From Vibrio zhugei (GTDB lineage Bacteria > Pseudomonadota > Gammaproteobacteria > Enterobacterales > Vibrionaceae), in the NCBI RefSeq assembly GCF_003716875.1, contig NZ_CP033078.1, positions 124,001 through 188,000 on the forward strand: 64,000 nucleotides of DNA. The letters are read 5' to 3'. Below, one piece after another: positions 1 to 8,718 of this stretch; position 1 is the stretch's first letter; each line of letters opens with the position of its first letter. Made by a program: the position numbers and the translations under genes. The notes below the pieces were generated by a model that was not told where the DNA came from, made no database searches, and was given only the letters and a program-made list of their open reading frames with translations.

Positions 1-788
1 GTAAACGCCCTGCGGGAGAGAATTCTGGGTTTAAACAACGTCTGCTCCCTGCAGTTCGAGCTGAAGTGAAAAACCAGATCGAAACAATGATGCATCTGAA
101 TGATGAAGTGAAAGATAAGATGGGTGAGCCAATATTTAACGATTCTGACTTACAGATGGCAGGTTATGCCGCAGCGTTAAAAGTGCTTACATCTTATACC
201 CACATTGGTGGTGAAGACGTAACAACATTCGCACTACGCCCCCGCACTAAAGGTGAAGTAACAGTCGTTGATGAAATCGTTCAACAAGCGGCAGAGGCTG
301 CAAATAGCCTTTTAGTGCCTGAAGGGTTAAGCGCTGACACTTGGCAGAAGCTAAGTGGTATTCAACGTTTTTACTTAAGAATGATGGATATTGAGACCAC
401 TGGAGCTGGCAAGCTAGACAACTATCAAAACTTTGCTAAGGCATTCCGCGTTGAAGATTACACTCGTGTAATGGGAAGTATGGCTGCCAACAAAGCTCAA
501 TTGAAACGAATTCCAGAGTTTGAATCTCGTGACTTAACAGAAAGCAATGAGATAGGTTCAACATGGTTGGGGCAGTTAATTATAGGTTTACAGCAACTAT
601 TAGCCGAAGCTGAACCTCAAACTGTGATTAGTCACCTTCAGGAAGAACTACCTGAATTTATGGAAGTTCGACCGGTCTTAATAGATATGCTTAAGTTCAT
701 TGAAAGCAAAGCTCCGGTGCAAACCACCCGTGATGTCGCGGAAGTGCTGGGTGCTCGTTTACGCAATATGCGAGCGTTAGGAAACTAA
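1..788 (+). CDS. C-terminal part of an unidentified large protein, possibly DUF1156-type anti-phage methylase (partial)
   Basis: The reading frame is open from base 3 to the stop at 788 with no stop before the GTG at 66, so this is the 3' end of a gene starting outside the window rather than a gene starting at 66. The visible residues are hydrophilic and mostly helical-looking, with no catalytic motif. The arrangement (an alanine-rich stretch followed by a conserved-looking VDEIVQQA...LVPEGL segment) and the position just upstream of a PLD-SNF2 helicase resemble the tail of DUF1156 methylase-like proteins found in anti-phage islands. That identification is an inference from layout and memory of the family. 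It precedes the helicase by 40 bases on the same strand and is probably cotranscribed. Confidence 0.5.
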   Translation, partial: KRPAGENSGFKQRLLPAVRAEVKNQIETMMHLNDEVKDKMGEPIFNDSDLQMAGYAAALKVLTSYTHIGGEDVTTFALRPRTKGEVTVVDEIVQQAAEAANSLLVPEGLSADTWQKLSGIQRFYLRMMDIETTGAGKLDNYQNFAKAFRVEDYTRVMGSMAANKAQLKRIPEFESRDLTESNEIGSTWLGQLIIGLQQLLAEAEPQTVISHLQEELPEFMEVRPVLIDMLKFIESKAPVQTTRDVAEVLGARLRNMRALGN

Positions 789-828
789 GCGATCAATGAT
801 GAATTACTCATGGTGTGAGGGATAATAT

Positions 829-3576
829 ATGGCGATCAGACGGTTTTCTTCGCGAACTCATCGGCTTGATAGCAGCTTTTTACTTGAGCACTTAAAAGGA
901 GCCCGCAGCTATAAACGCATAGCGGGTTACTTTACCAGTTCTTTATTTGAAGTTGCTCATGAGCTTATTGAAGCGATCCCCGATGTAAAAATCGTCTGTA
1001 ACGTGGATATTCACCCTGACGACTTGAAAGTAGCTCAGCTTCGAGAGTCTAAGATGATTGGGCGCTGGAATGAGCAAGACATAGAGACGGAAGCTCTGCT
1101 TAATCGTGACCGTTATCTAAGACTTGATAGCTTTTTAGCTAAGCACGGGCAAGTCATTCGTGTTGCACCTGACAGTGTGTGTGGCTTTCTACATGGTAAA
1201 GCTGGAGTCATCGAGTGTGCGGATGGCCGAAAACTGGGCTTCATGGGGTCAATGAATGAAACAAGTAGTGGTTGGCAAAGGCACTATGAGATCCTTTGGG
1301 AGGATGACTCTCCTGAAGGGGTTACATGGATAGAAGAAGAGTTTGAATACCTGTGGAACGCTGCTCGCCAGCTGCCCGATGCAGTAATACGAGAGGTTAA
1401 GCGCCGTGGATATCGTCGTGAAATCATATTTGATGAGATTGATGATGAAGATGATGTAGCACCAGCAGCATTAATTGAGTCACCACTTTATCGTCAGGGT
1501 TTTTCACTAAGGCCCTGGCAACAAGGTTTTGTTACCGAGTGTATTCGTCATTATCGTAATCATGGCATTGTACGCTTGCTTATTGCTGATGAGGTTGGGT
1601 TAGGTAAAACTTTATCAATGGCGACAGCTGCATTGAGTCTTTGCCTTCTTAGTGATAAAGAAAACAAAAAGCGTAAACCCGTAATTATTTTTGCACCAGC
1701 CACGCTCTGTGAGCAGTGGCAAACAGAGATGATAGACAAGCTAGGTATTCCTTGTGCCAGATGGCATACACAAAAAAAAGCTTGGATAGATTCGGATGAG
1801 CGAGTGATATCGCCTTCAGGTCAGGAGTTTATCGCCAAGTGCCCTCTGCGTATTGGCATTGTCTCTACTGGGTTGATGATGCAAGAGTCTTTAGAGAAAG
1901 AGCATCTTCTAGGTTTGAGGTTTGGTCTTACGATTCTTGATGAAGCACATAAGGCACGCAGCCGACAAGGTTTTGGAAAGGAAGCGGGTACTCCTAATAA
2001 TCTACTTGCATTTATGCGTGATGTTGCTGCGCGTTCCGATCATGTACTCTTGGGTACGGCGACCCCCATTCAAACTCGTTCAGAAGACCTTTGGGACCTT
2101 ATGGGCATATTGCATCAAGGTGACGGCAATTTTGTGCTAGGGAACGATTTAGCTAAGTGGCATCGCCCAAAAGAAGTACTACCTATTTTGTCAGGTGAGC
2201 AGCATGTAAGCTCGCCTAGTTTTGCATGGGAGCTGTTACGTTCACCGCTCCCTATGGTTGATTCTAGCAACGAGAAGCATTCGCGGAAACTGATTCGCTC
2301 CATTCGCGAAGATCTTGAGCTACTAAATAATCGAAAGTCAGATATTAGAAACCCATTAACAGATCTATCTGAGGACTCTAGGGACTACCTAGAAGACGAG
2401 CTAGATCGTGATATTGCTGGAGCTAGTTTTTTCCAGCGAGAGAATCCATTTGTTCGTCATATCGTTTTACGTAAACGTGTGACATTAGAGGACGCAAATC
2501 TACTCCCCCGTATTGGTGTTCATGTTCACCCAGATAGACAGCTTGCTAAAGAAGAGCATAAGTTTGGCAGTTTGTTTACGGGTAAGGCGCTAATTACTAG
2601 TGAAGAGTTTCGCCAGGCTTACACAGAAGCTCGACATTTTGGTAAAGTGCTTTCGCAAAGCGGGAAAGGTGGTGGTTTTATGAAAAACCTCATGGAGCAG
2701 CGTATTTGTTCAAGTATTGTTGCCGGGTTAAATACAGCCAAAATGCTGCTTGAGGGACGAACCGTTCAAGAAGAAAGTGATGAGCAGTTGATTGAACTAA
2801 AAGCGGAAAGCCCAGAAGAGATAGCGGTTCTTGAACAAATGATTGCTAGTTTAGAAAGTGTTGATGAAGATCCCAAACTACGTGCTGTACTGCATTACTT
2901 GGAACAGGAGGGCTGGCTCAAGCACGGAGTTATTATTTTCAGTCAGTACTACGACACAGCAAAATGGGTTGCAGACTCTTTAGCGGAGCGATACCCACAT
3001 CAAGCTGTCGGTTTATATGCTGGAGCAGGGAGAAGTCGTCTATACCAAAAGGGTGATAGCGTTAATATTGAGCGTGAGACCTTAAAGAAAATGGTCTCAG
3101 AGCATCAATTAGAAATAATGATAGCTACAGATGCAGCTTGTGAAGGGTTGAACCTTCAAACGTTAGGTACACTCATAAATGTTGATCTCCCTTGGAACCC
3201 AACCAAGTTGGAACAAAGAATAGGTCGAATTAAGCGCTTTGGGCAAGTTCGAGAGCAAGTAGATATGCTTAATTTGGTCAATGAGCAGACTGTTGATGAA
3301 AAGGTATATGACAAGCTATCTGAGCGTATGCAGGATCGTTACAACTTGTTTGGCGCATTGCCAGATACGATTAAAGATGAATGGATAGAAGACATTGAGT
3401 CGATGGGCGAAAAAATGGACGAGTACATCGACGCGCAAAAGAAAGCCAATGGCTTTGATCTTCGTTATACAAGCACCATGGAACCGTCGGATAAAGATTG
3501 GCGAGATTGCTCTAACGTTTTATCAAGAAGAGACTTTAGTGAGTTAATGACTTCTGGTTGGAGTGAGACAAAATGA
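829..3576 (+). CDS. Phospholipase D-like domain plus SNF2-type helicase, putative anti-phage protein
   Basis: Predicted 915-residue nuclease-helicase. Residues 1-180 form a PLD-like domain with one HxK signature (H122, K124) followed by GSMNET at about 140. An SF2/SNF2 ATPase follows: Walker A DEVGLGKT at 254-261, DEAH at 371-374, GTATP at 409-413, a motif V segment (ATDAACEGLN) near 766 and the arginine-finger motif VI (QRIGRIKRFGQ) near 796. This domain pair is typical of helicases in DISARM-like and DUF1156-associated defence islands, where it probably translocates on or cuts invading DNA. The ATG at 829 follows a GAGGGA ribosome site. Only 30 bases separate the gene from darT, suggesting one operon. 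Helicase identity is firm; the anti-phage role is inferred. Confidence 0.85.
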   Translation: MAIRRFSSRTHRLDSSFLLEHLKGARSYKRIAGYFTSSLFEVAHELIEAIPDVKIVCNVDIHPDDLKVAQLRESKMIGRWNEQDIETEALLNRDRYLRLDSFLAKHGQVIRVAPDSVCGFLHGKAGVIECADGRKLGFMGSMNETSSGWQRHYEILWEDDSPEGVTWIEEEFEYLWNAARQLPDAVIREVKRRGYRREIIFDEIDDEDDVAPAALIESPLYRQGFSLRPWQQGFVTECIRHYRNHGIVRLLIADEVGLGKTLSMATAALSLCLLSDKENKKRKPVIIFAPATLCEQWQTEMIDKLGIPCARWHTQKKAWIDSDERVISPSGQEFIAKCPLRIGIVSTGLMMQESLEKEHLLGLRFGLTILDEAHKARSRQGFGKEAGTPNNLLAFMRDVAARSDHVLLGTATPIQTRSEDLWDLMGILHQGDGNFVLGNDLAKWHRPKEVLPILSGEQHVSSPSFAWELLRSPLPMVDSSNEKHSRKLIRSIREDLELLNNRKSDIRNPLTDLSEDSRDYLEDELDRDIAGASFFQRENPFVRHIVLRKRVTLEDANLLPRIGVHVHPDRQLAKEEHKFGSLFTGKALITSEEFRQAYTEARHFGKVLSQSGKGGGFMKNLMEQRICSSIVAGLNTAKMLLEGRTVQEESDEQLIELKAESPEEIAVLEQMIASLESVDEDPKLRAVLHYLEQEGWLKHGVIIFSQYYDTAKWVADSLAERYPHQAVGLYAGAGRSRLYQKGDSVNIERETLKKMVSEHQLEIMIATDAACEGLNLQTLGTLINVDLPWNPTKLEQRIGRIKRFGQVREQVDMLNLVNEQTVDEKVYDKLSERMQDRYNLFGALPDTIKDEWIEDIESMGEKMDEYIDAQKKANGFDLRYTSTMEPSDKDWRDCSNVLSRRDFSELMTSGWSETK

Positions 3577-3606
3577 GTCATAGTGTTACAGTAAGAAGAG
3601 ATGATA

Positions 3607-4215
3607 ATGACTGTTAAAGTGTCGCACATCACGCATATCGATAACCTTGGCAGCATCTTAGCGCAAGGATGTTTATGGTCTGACTCTAAGCGAATTGAGC
3701 TGGGATTAGTCAATCAGAATATTGGCTACAGTCACATTAAACAGCGGCGCCTTGTTCGCCCTGTTAATGTAGCGGCAGGTGGAACCATTGGTCAGTATGT
3801 ACCTTTTAACTTTTGCCCTCGCTCTGTGATGCTGTTTGTTATCTACAAAGGGCATCCAGACTTCCAAGGTGGACAGGACAGGGTGCTACACTTAATCAGT
3901 GACACTGACACTATCCGATTGAGCAATCAACATTGTTTCTTTACTGATATTCATGCTGATTTGGATTACGCAGAACAAATAGATGACTTTGATCGTATTG
4001 GTGAACTAGATATTCAACGAATCATTAATGAGAAGTACTGGCAGGACTTTAAAGAAGAAAAGCAAGCGGAGTTTTTAGCCTTTGAATCTGTACAATGGAT
4101 TACCATCCAGCAAATTGGCGTTAAAACTCAAGCTATCGCAGATGAAGTGAATGCTTTGCTCCAGGTTGCGCAGCATAAGCCAGAGGTCGTTGTTCGACCT
4201 GAATGGTATTACTAG
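3607..4215 (+). CDS. darT: DarT-family ssDNA ADP-ribosyltransferase toxin (DUF4433)
   Basis: DarT enzymes attach ADP-ribose to bases of single-stranded DNA and block replication. The protein (about 202 residues) has the family's landmarks: an N-terminal H-I-x-x-I-x-N-L-x-x-I-L region, the VPFNFCPRSVMLFVI strand near residues 65-80, and the EKQAEFLAFE segment that holds the probable catalytic glutamate (about residue 155). An upstream in-frame ATG exists at 3601. The ATG at 3607 is preferred because GAAGAG lies six bases before it. The stop is eight bases before the likely darG start, the usual toxin-antitoxin arrangement. It follows the helicase gene closely, so the pair may act as the abortive arm of a defence operon. 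Confidence 0.9.
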   Translation: MTVKVSHITHIDNLGSILAQGCLWSDSKRIELGLVNQNIGYSHIKQRRLVRPVNVAAGGTIGQYVPFNFCPRSVMLFVIYKGHPDFQGGQDRVLHLISDTDTIRLSNQHCFFTDIHADLDYAEQIDDFDRIGELDIQRIINEKYWQDFKEEKQAEFLAFESVQWITIQQIGVKTQAIADEVNALLQVAQHKPEVVVRPEWYY

Positions 4216-4223
4216 AGGTTACT

Positions 4224-5291
4224 ATGATCACTTATCAAACAGGGAATATATTGCATGATCAAGCTGATGCTATTATTAACACCGTCAATACTGTTGGAGT
4301 GATGGGTAAAGGTTTGGCATTGCAGTTTAAAAAAGCGTTCCCTGAGAACTTTAAAGTTTATAAGAAAGCCTGTGATGATAAATCTCTAGTAACAGGACAA
4401 GTATTATCGGTATCTCTTAACTCAATGAATGCACCGTACTATGTGATTAATTTTCCAACCAAAGCGCACTGGAAGGGGAAATCAAAGCTTGAATTTATTG
4501 AGCAAGGCTTGGATAGCTTGAAGGCAGAAGTCAAGCGTTTAGACCTTAAATCGGTAGCTATTCCAGCATTAGGCAGCGGTTTAGGGGGCTTACCTTGGCA
4601 TCAAGTAGATCAATTGATTAATAAGCATTTGGTGGATATGCCTGATGTTGAATGGCGAGTCTATCCACCACAAGCAGCACCGAAAGCCGAAGCTATGATA
4701 AATAGGACTAAACGACCAGCTATGACAGCTGGTCGGGCCGCTGTGCTTGGTTTGATCGAGCGCTATGTGTCTACAGGGTTCGGTTATCGTTTATCTTTAT
4801 TGGAAGTACAGAAGCTTGTCTACTTTCTAACAGCTGTTGGTGAGCCATTAAACAAGGTCGTCTTTCAGAAACACCATTATGGGCCTTATGCTGATGTTCT
4901 TCGTCATGTGCTTGATAAAATGGAAGGTCATTTTATATCTGGTTATGCCGACGGTTTAAATAAACCGGAGACACCGATAGAGCTCAGAGAAGATGCCGCC
5001 ACAGAGGCTCTTGATTATCTTGAGCGGCATATTGATACCAAACTGCGCTTTGATAAAGTGGCTAAATTAATCGAAGGATTTGAATCTCAAAATGGTATGG
5101 AGTTGCTTTCTACCGTTCATTGGGTGGCGACCCAAGAATATAATGATAAAGACTTGAGTTCTGATGATGTAGTTCATGGTGTTCAAAGCTGGAATGCAAG
5201 AAAAGCAAAGATGAAACCTGCGCACATATTGGCAGCATGGAATAGACTAAAAGAACAAGGTTGGCTTGATAACAAAGCCCCTACTTCATGA
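4224..5291 (+). CDS. darG: DarG-type antitoxin: macrodomain plus DUF4065-like C-terminal domain
   Basis: DarG reverses DarT damage with its N-terminal macrodomain, which removes ADP-ribose from DNA, and blocks the toxin with its C-terminal domain. Residues 1-150 are a macrodomain, with the NTVNTVGVMGKGLALQFK ligand loop near residues 18-35 and a GSGLGGLPW loop near 115-125. The rest contains a LLEVQKLVYFL...HHYGPYADVL stretch typical of the DUF4065/SocA-like fold. An in-frame ATG at 4203 overlaps darT. The ATG at 4224 is preferred because AGAGG at 4214-4218 is well placed and translation then begins MITYQTGN, as in other macrodomain proteins. The protein is about 355 residues, full length for the family. 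Confidence 0.9.
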   Translation: MITYQTGNILHDQADAIINTVNTVGVMGKGLALQFKKAFPENFKVYKKACDDKSLVTGQVLSVSLNSMNAPYYVINFPTKAHWKGKSKLEFIEQGLDSLKAEVKRLDLKSVAIPALGSGLGGLPWHQVDQLINKHLVDMPDVEWRVYPPQAAPKAEAMINRTKRPAMTAGRAAVLGLIERYVSTGFGYRLSLLEVQKLVYFLTAVGEPLNKVVFQKHHYGPYADVLRHVLDKMEGHFISGYADGLNKPETPIELREDAATEALDYLERHIDTKLRFDKVAKLIEGFESQNGMELLSTVHWVATQEYNDKDLSSDDVVHGVQSWNARKAKMKPAHILAAWNRLKEQGWLDNKAPTS

Positions 5292-5296
5292 ATCAC

Positions 5297-5335
5297 ACAA
5301 TTTAACAGAGGACTTATTGTTCTCTGTTAAATTGT
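5297..5335. terminator. Bidirectional stem-loop between darG and integrase
   Basis: A perfect 14-bp inverted repeat (5297-5310 and 5322-5335) with an 11-base loop lies just after the darG stop and before the convergent integrase stop. It is AT-rich and has no long T run, so terminator function is probable but not certain. Confidence 0.55.
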
Positions 5336-5374
5336 ATTAGTGTTAAATAAAATTTTTAAGGTATGGCGTACCAA

Positions 5375-6592
5375 CTAAATAAATCTGTGCACTTTAGCTG
5401 CGAGCGTAGTTAAAGCCTCTCTCCGCTCTTCAAAATAATCATGTCGGTCATAAATCCCTTCAACACCTTTTAACTTGTGATTCAAGCACCTTTCGGCCAC
5501 ATGGCCGGGGGTGCCTTGTTGTGCCAATAAAGTGCGGCACGTACGGCGTAGATCATGAACAGTAAAGTGAGGCATATCCCCCATAAGATTCGGCGGCTGT
5601 TTCTTTTTACCTGGTTCATGCCCGAATAGTTTGGTAATCGCACGATTAAGCGTATCTGGCCCCATATGTGGATTTTTACTGGATCGGCGACTAGGGAATA
5701 CATACTCAGAGCCTAAGCTTCTCACTTTCAGTTCTTCAAACCATTCTAATACTGGTTTCGCTAAAGGGATAGTAAGAGCAACATTGGTTTTGCTGCGTTC
5801 TTTTGGGAGTTCCCAAACTGCTTTTTCTAAATCAAACTCTTCCCATTTGGCTTCGCACAGCTCGGATTTACGTACACCTAAGCACACTAGTAAGGCACAT
5901 GCTAAATAGTTGTCACGGGTAAAGCTCATCGGGTTTTGTTTAGCGGTATTAAAAAACTGCTTGAGCTCTTCGGTAGTTAAGGCTCTATCTCTGCTCTTTT
6001 CCACACCGCCAGCATCCCGAACCGTAAATGCAGAAGCAGGATTACCTTGCATGAGGTCGAGCTTCATTCCATGGTTGAACAGTTGTTTACAATAGTTAAG
6101 GGCGTCATTCGCGATTGCGGGTTTCCCGGCAGCAGTAATGGCATTAATAGTGGTGCGAATATCACGAGCGTTGACTTGCTCGAGAGGGATATCGCCGATA
6201 TGAGGGGCAATATCTTTTAAGAAGACACGTTTCGGAATGTTAGGGTGCTTTAAACGTTTTTCTAGGGATGGGTACCAGTCTGAAAACAAGTCGTTAACGG
6301 TTTTAATTTTTTCTTGCTCTGCGCGCTTTCGTTGTATGAGCGGATCAAACCCTTCGCGGACTTGTTTCATTTTTTCGGCAGCGAGGAGTCGGGCGTCACG
6401 TAAAGAGATATCACTAACTTTACCGAGTGTCATTTCGCGGCGCTTTTTGTTCGATGTGAAACGCAACATCCAACTAGGATAGCCAGAATGGGGAACAACC
6501 AAATACAAACCACCACCATCACCATAGCGCTTTGTTTTATCCCCACCAGCTCTAATTAATGCTTCCACTTTCTTAACTGTTAACTGAGACAT
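5375..6592 (-). CDS. int: Tyrosine recombinase, island integrase (P4-like, DUF4102 N-terminus)
   Basis: A 405-residue site-specific recombinase that would integrate and excise the island. Residues 1-95 form the DUF4102 arm-binding domain (KRYGDGGGLYLVV). A SAM-like core-binding domain follows, then the catalytic domain with the active-site arginine in LGVRKSELC near 241, the HDLRR box near 345 and the late His/Tyr in NHKLKGVEGIYDRH, with the nucleophilic tyrosine near 380. All catalytic residues are present, so the enzyme looks active. It is transcribed away from yicC, whose stop lies about 200 bases upstream of the integrase start, which matches integrases of islands that enter the 3' end of yicC. 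I place the island's outer edge between 6593 and about 6815. Confidence 0.92.
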   Translation of the reverse strand: MSQLTVKKVEALIRAGGDKTKRYGDGGGLYLVVPHSGYPSWMLRFTSNKKRREMTLGKVSDISLRDARLLAAEKMKQVREGFDPLIQRKRAEQEKIKTVNDLFSDWYPSLEKRLKHPNIPKRVFLKDIAPHIGDIPLEQVNARDIRTTINAITAAGKPAIANDALNYCKQLFNHGMKLDLMQGNPASAFTVRDAGGVEKSRDRALTTEELKQFFNTAKQNPMSFTRDNYLACALLVCLGVRKSELCEAKWEEFDLEKAVWELPKERSKTNVALTIPLAKPVLEWFEELKVRSLGSEYVFPSRRSSKNPHMGPDTLNRAITKLFGHEPGKKKQPPNLMGDMPHFTVHDLRRTCRTLLAQQGTPGHVAERCLNHKLKGVEGIYDRHDYFEERREALTTLAAKVHRFI

Positions 6593-6636
6593 CCCAACCT
6601 AACTCCATATCCATTAAATCGGCGGAATCTTACTTT

Positions 6637-6702
6637 ACCCACCACCATGCTCTGATGATAGTGTAACATACCCACCACTTTAACCACCAGCTGGTGGTGG
6701 TT
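6637..6702. repeat. ACCCACCAC direct repeats and palindrome upstream of integrase
   Basis: Two direct copies of ACCCACCAC(C/T) at 6637-6646 and 6670-6679 are followed by a 16-bp palindrome, ACCACCAGCTGGTGGT, at 6683-6698, whose right arm extends into an inverted copy of the same motif. They lie between the integrase start and the yicC stop. Recombinase or excisionase arm sites, or an operator for int, are the natural readings; neither is proven. Confidence 0.6.
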
Positions 6703-6830
6703 AAAGATGGTTCTCTATGGACCGGCATGGAATTAACTCATAGTTAAGTTGTTGATATTTATTGCCTTAAATAACAATATGGAAGCGTGTGGAAATCATT
6801 CGATGTTTTGGATCTGCTCTCTCATTTGCT
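6703..6830. other. Probable island attachment site at the 3' end of yicC
   Basis: The integrase-bearing end of the island meets the last codons of yicC (stop at 6796-6798). Islands of the MGIVflInd1 type mobilised by SXT/R391 elements are known to enter the 3' end of yicC. The core repeat cannot be delimited because the other end of the island lies outside the window. Confidence 0.5.
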
Positions 6831-7662
6831 CAATTAAGACTTTGAGCTCAACACCAGAGGCGGTGATGTCGGTGCTGATGGATTTCGACGCGAGTGTGTT
6901 GGATTCACGGTTAAACTCTTGCATCATGAAGTCAAGACGACGGCCGCACGCGCCGCCTTTGTTGAGAACGTTCGTCGCTTCTTTTACGTGCGAGTCTAGG
7001 CGGTCTAACTCTTCTGCAACATCGGATTTTTGCGCGAGTAAAATCATTTCTTGCTCAACGCGCGAAGGATCGAGCTCGACTTGGGCTTCTTCAAATTTAG
7101 CGCGTAGGCGATCACGTTGCCATTCAAGAATTTCTGGCATGCGAGTGCGAACTTTCACCACTTCTTCACTGATGGCCGTTAGACGCTGTTCAATGAGTGC
7201 TTTCATATTGTCGCCTTCGCTGGCGCGAGCGGCGATAAAATCGGTCATGGCATCATCAAAGCCGCTCAGCAAGTCTTGGTTAATGGCGTCCATGTCTTGC
7301 TCTGGCGTTTCCATCACGCCTGGCCATTGCATGATCTGAAATGGGCTGACTCGGCTCGGTTCGCCCGTCATGTGCATGACTTTGTTCGCCGCTTCAATCA
7401 CTTGCTGAGCGAGCGTTTCATTAATGTTCAATGCGCTTTGTGCCGCTGGGTTCGCTTCAAAGCGTAAGTGACATTCGACTTTTCCTCGAGCAAGACGCTT
7501 ACGAAAACGCTCACGCAATACAGGCTCAAGGCCGCGGAATTGCTCAGGGAGGCGGAAATAAGTTTCCAAATAACGTTGGTTCACCGAACGGATTTCCCAT
7601 ACGGCGCTGCCCCAATCGCCTTTCACTTCTTTGCGTGCGTACGCTGTCATGCTGTAAATCAT
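6796..7662 (-). CDS. yicC: YicC-family endoribonuclease
   Basis: YicC is a conserved endoribonuclease linked in E. coli to small-RNA turnover and stationary-phase survival. The 288-residue product begins MIYSMTAYARKE and contains the family segment SVNQRYLETYFRLPEQFR, ending with the conserved KVLIEQMREQIQNIE. A longer frame runs to 7713, but the ATG at 7662 has an AAGGA ribosome site and gives the family's normal N-terminus. The gene is divergent from rph, as in other gammaproteobacteria. The C-terminus is intact, so if the island entered here the target duplication restored the end of the gene. Confidence 0.93.
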   Translation of the reverse strand: MIYSMTAYARKEVKGDWGSAVWEIRSVNQRYLETYFRLPEQFRGLEPVLRERFRKRLARGKVECHLRFEANPAAQSALNINETLAQQVIEAANKVMHMTGEPSRVSPFQIMQWPGVMETPEQDMDAINQDLLSGFDDAMTDFIAARASEGDNMKALIEQRLTAISEEVVKVRTRMPEILEWQRDRLRAKFEEAQVELDPSRVEQEMILLAQKSDVAEELDRLDSHVKEATNVLNKGGACGRRLDFMMQEFNRESNTLASKSISTDITASGVELKVLIEQMREQIQNIE

Positions 7663-7817
7663 TAGTGTGTCCTTAGCTCTTAAACTTTTCAGGCTATTGC
7701 AAACAGACAACATAGTACCATAACTCCCGATAAATCAATCAGCGTTGCACGACATGTTTGCAAGTCTCTTTTCTTATTGCTGGTTGGCTTAGGGTAGGAA
7801 GCGCAATCGATTTTCGT

Positions 7818-7823
7818 TATAAT
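7818..7823 (+). promoter_or_regulatory. Candidate -10 box for rph-pyrE
   Basis: A perfect TATAAT lies 45 bases before the rph start in the yicC/rph divergent region. The hexamer 17 bases further upstream (TAGGAA) is a poor -35 match, so the promoter call is tentative. Confidence 0.4.
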
Positions 7824-7867
7824 CTTTTTCCAATCATTATCTTCTCACCTAAGCAAGGCTCAAGATT

Positions 7868-8584
7868 ATGCGTCCAAATAACCGCGCTGCGGACCAAGTA
7901 CGTTCTATAAAAATTACACGCAACTACACCGCTTATGCAGAAGGGTCTGTATTAGTCGAGTTTGGCAATACCAAAGTATTGTGTAACGCCACAGTAGAAG
8001 AAAATGTCCCGCGTTGGTTAAAAGGCCAAGGCAAAGGTTGGGTGACCGCTGAGTACGGTATGTTACCTCGTGCCACTCACACGCGTACTCGTCGCGAAGC
8101 GGCCAGCGGCAAACAAGGCGGACGCACGATGGAAATCCAACGTTTGATTGCTCGCAGTTTACGTGCCGTCGTGGATAGAGAAGTGATGGGCGAGATCATG
8201 ATTACGGTCGATTGCGATGTCATTCAGGCTGATGGTGGTACTCGTACAGCGTCAATTACGGGAGCCAGTGTCGCGATGGCCGATGCGTTTGCGCAATTGA
8301 TTGCCCAAGGAAAATTGAAGAAAAACCCAATGAAGGGGCATGTGGCGGCGGTATCGGTTGGTATTCTCGGTGAAGACGTCTTATGTGATTTAGAATATGT
8401 TGAAGATTCGAAGGCCGACACCGACATGAATGTGGTCATGACAGAAGATGGCAAGATGATTGAGGTACAAGGCACCGCAGAAGGCGAACCGTTCAGTCAT
8501 GATGAGTTGTTGCGATTGTTGGCCAGTGCGCAAAAAGGCATTGCCGATATTGTTCAGGTGCAAAAAGAGTCCCTGATGGATTAG
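7868..8584 (+). CDS. rph: Ribonuclease PH
   Basis: A 3'-to-5' phosphorolytic exoribonuclease that trims tRNA 3' ends. The 238-residue product has the family's full length and opens [17 protein letters not shown]. It contains [32 protein letters not shown] (residues about 80-110), the phosphate-binding and catalytic region, and [18 protein letters not shown] near 118. No frameshift is present, unlike the defective rph of E. coli K-12. It ends directly before a terminator-like stem, and pyrE follows on the same strand. Confidence 0.96.
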   Translation: MRPNNRAADQVRSIKITRNYTAYAEGSVLVEFGNTKVLCNATVEENVPRWLKGQGKGWVTAEYGMLPRATHTRTRREAASGKQGGRTMEIQRLIARSLRAVVDREVMGEIMITVDCDVIQADGGTRTASITGASVAMADAFAQLIAQGKLKKNPMKGHVAAVSVGILGEDVLCDLEYVEDSKADTDMNVVMTEDGKMIEVQGTAEGEPFSHDELLRLLASAQKGIADIVQVQKESLMD

Positions 8585-8585
8585 T

Positions 8586-8625
8586 TTTTAAAAAATAGCT
8601 CCTAGTTAGGGGCTATTTTTTTGCG
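8586..8625 (+). terminator. Terminator/attenuator between rph and pyrE
   Basis: AAAAATAGCTCC, a short loop and GGGGCTATTTTTTT form a GC-containing stem with a T run two bases after the rph stop. In E. coli an attenuator at this position, with rph acting as leader, couples pyrE expression to UTP level. The same layout suggests that mechanism here. Confidence 0.75.
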
Positions 8626-8718
8626 TTTTTTATACCACGGCAAGGAATGAGAGGCGTGGTAGTTACCGGATGATACCCGACCGAGCACGGTCACGATAAG
8701 AGAGACTAGGAGAAAAGA

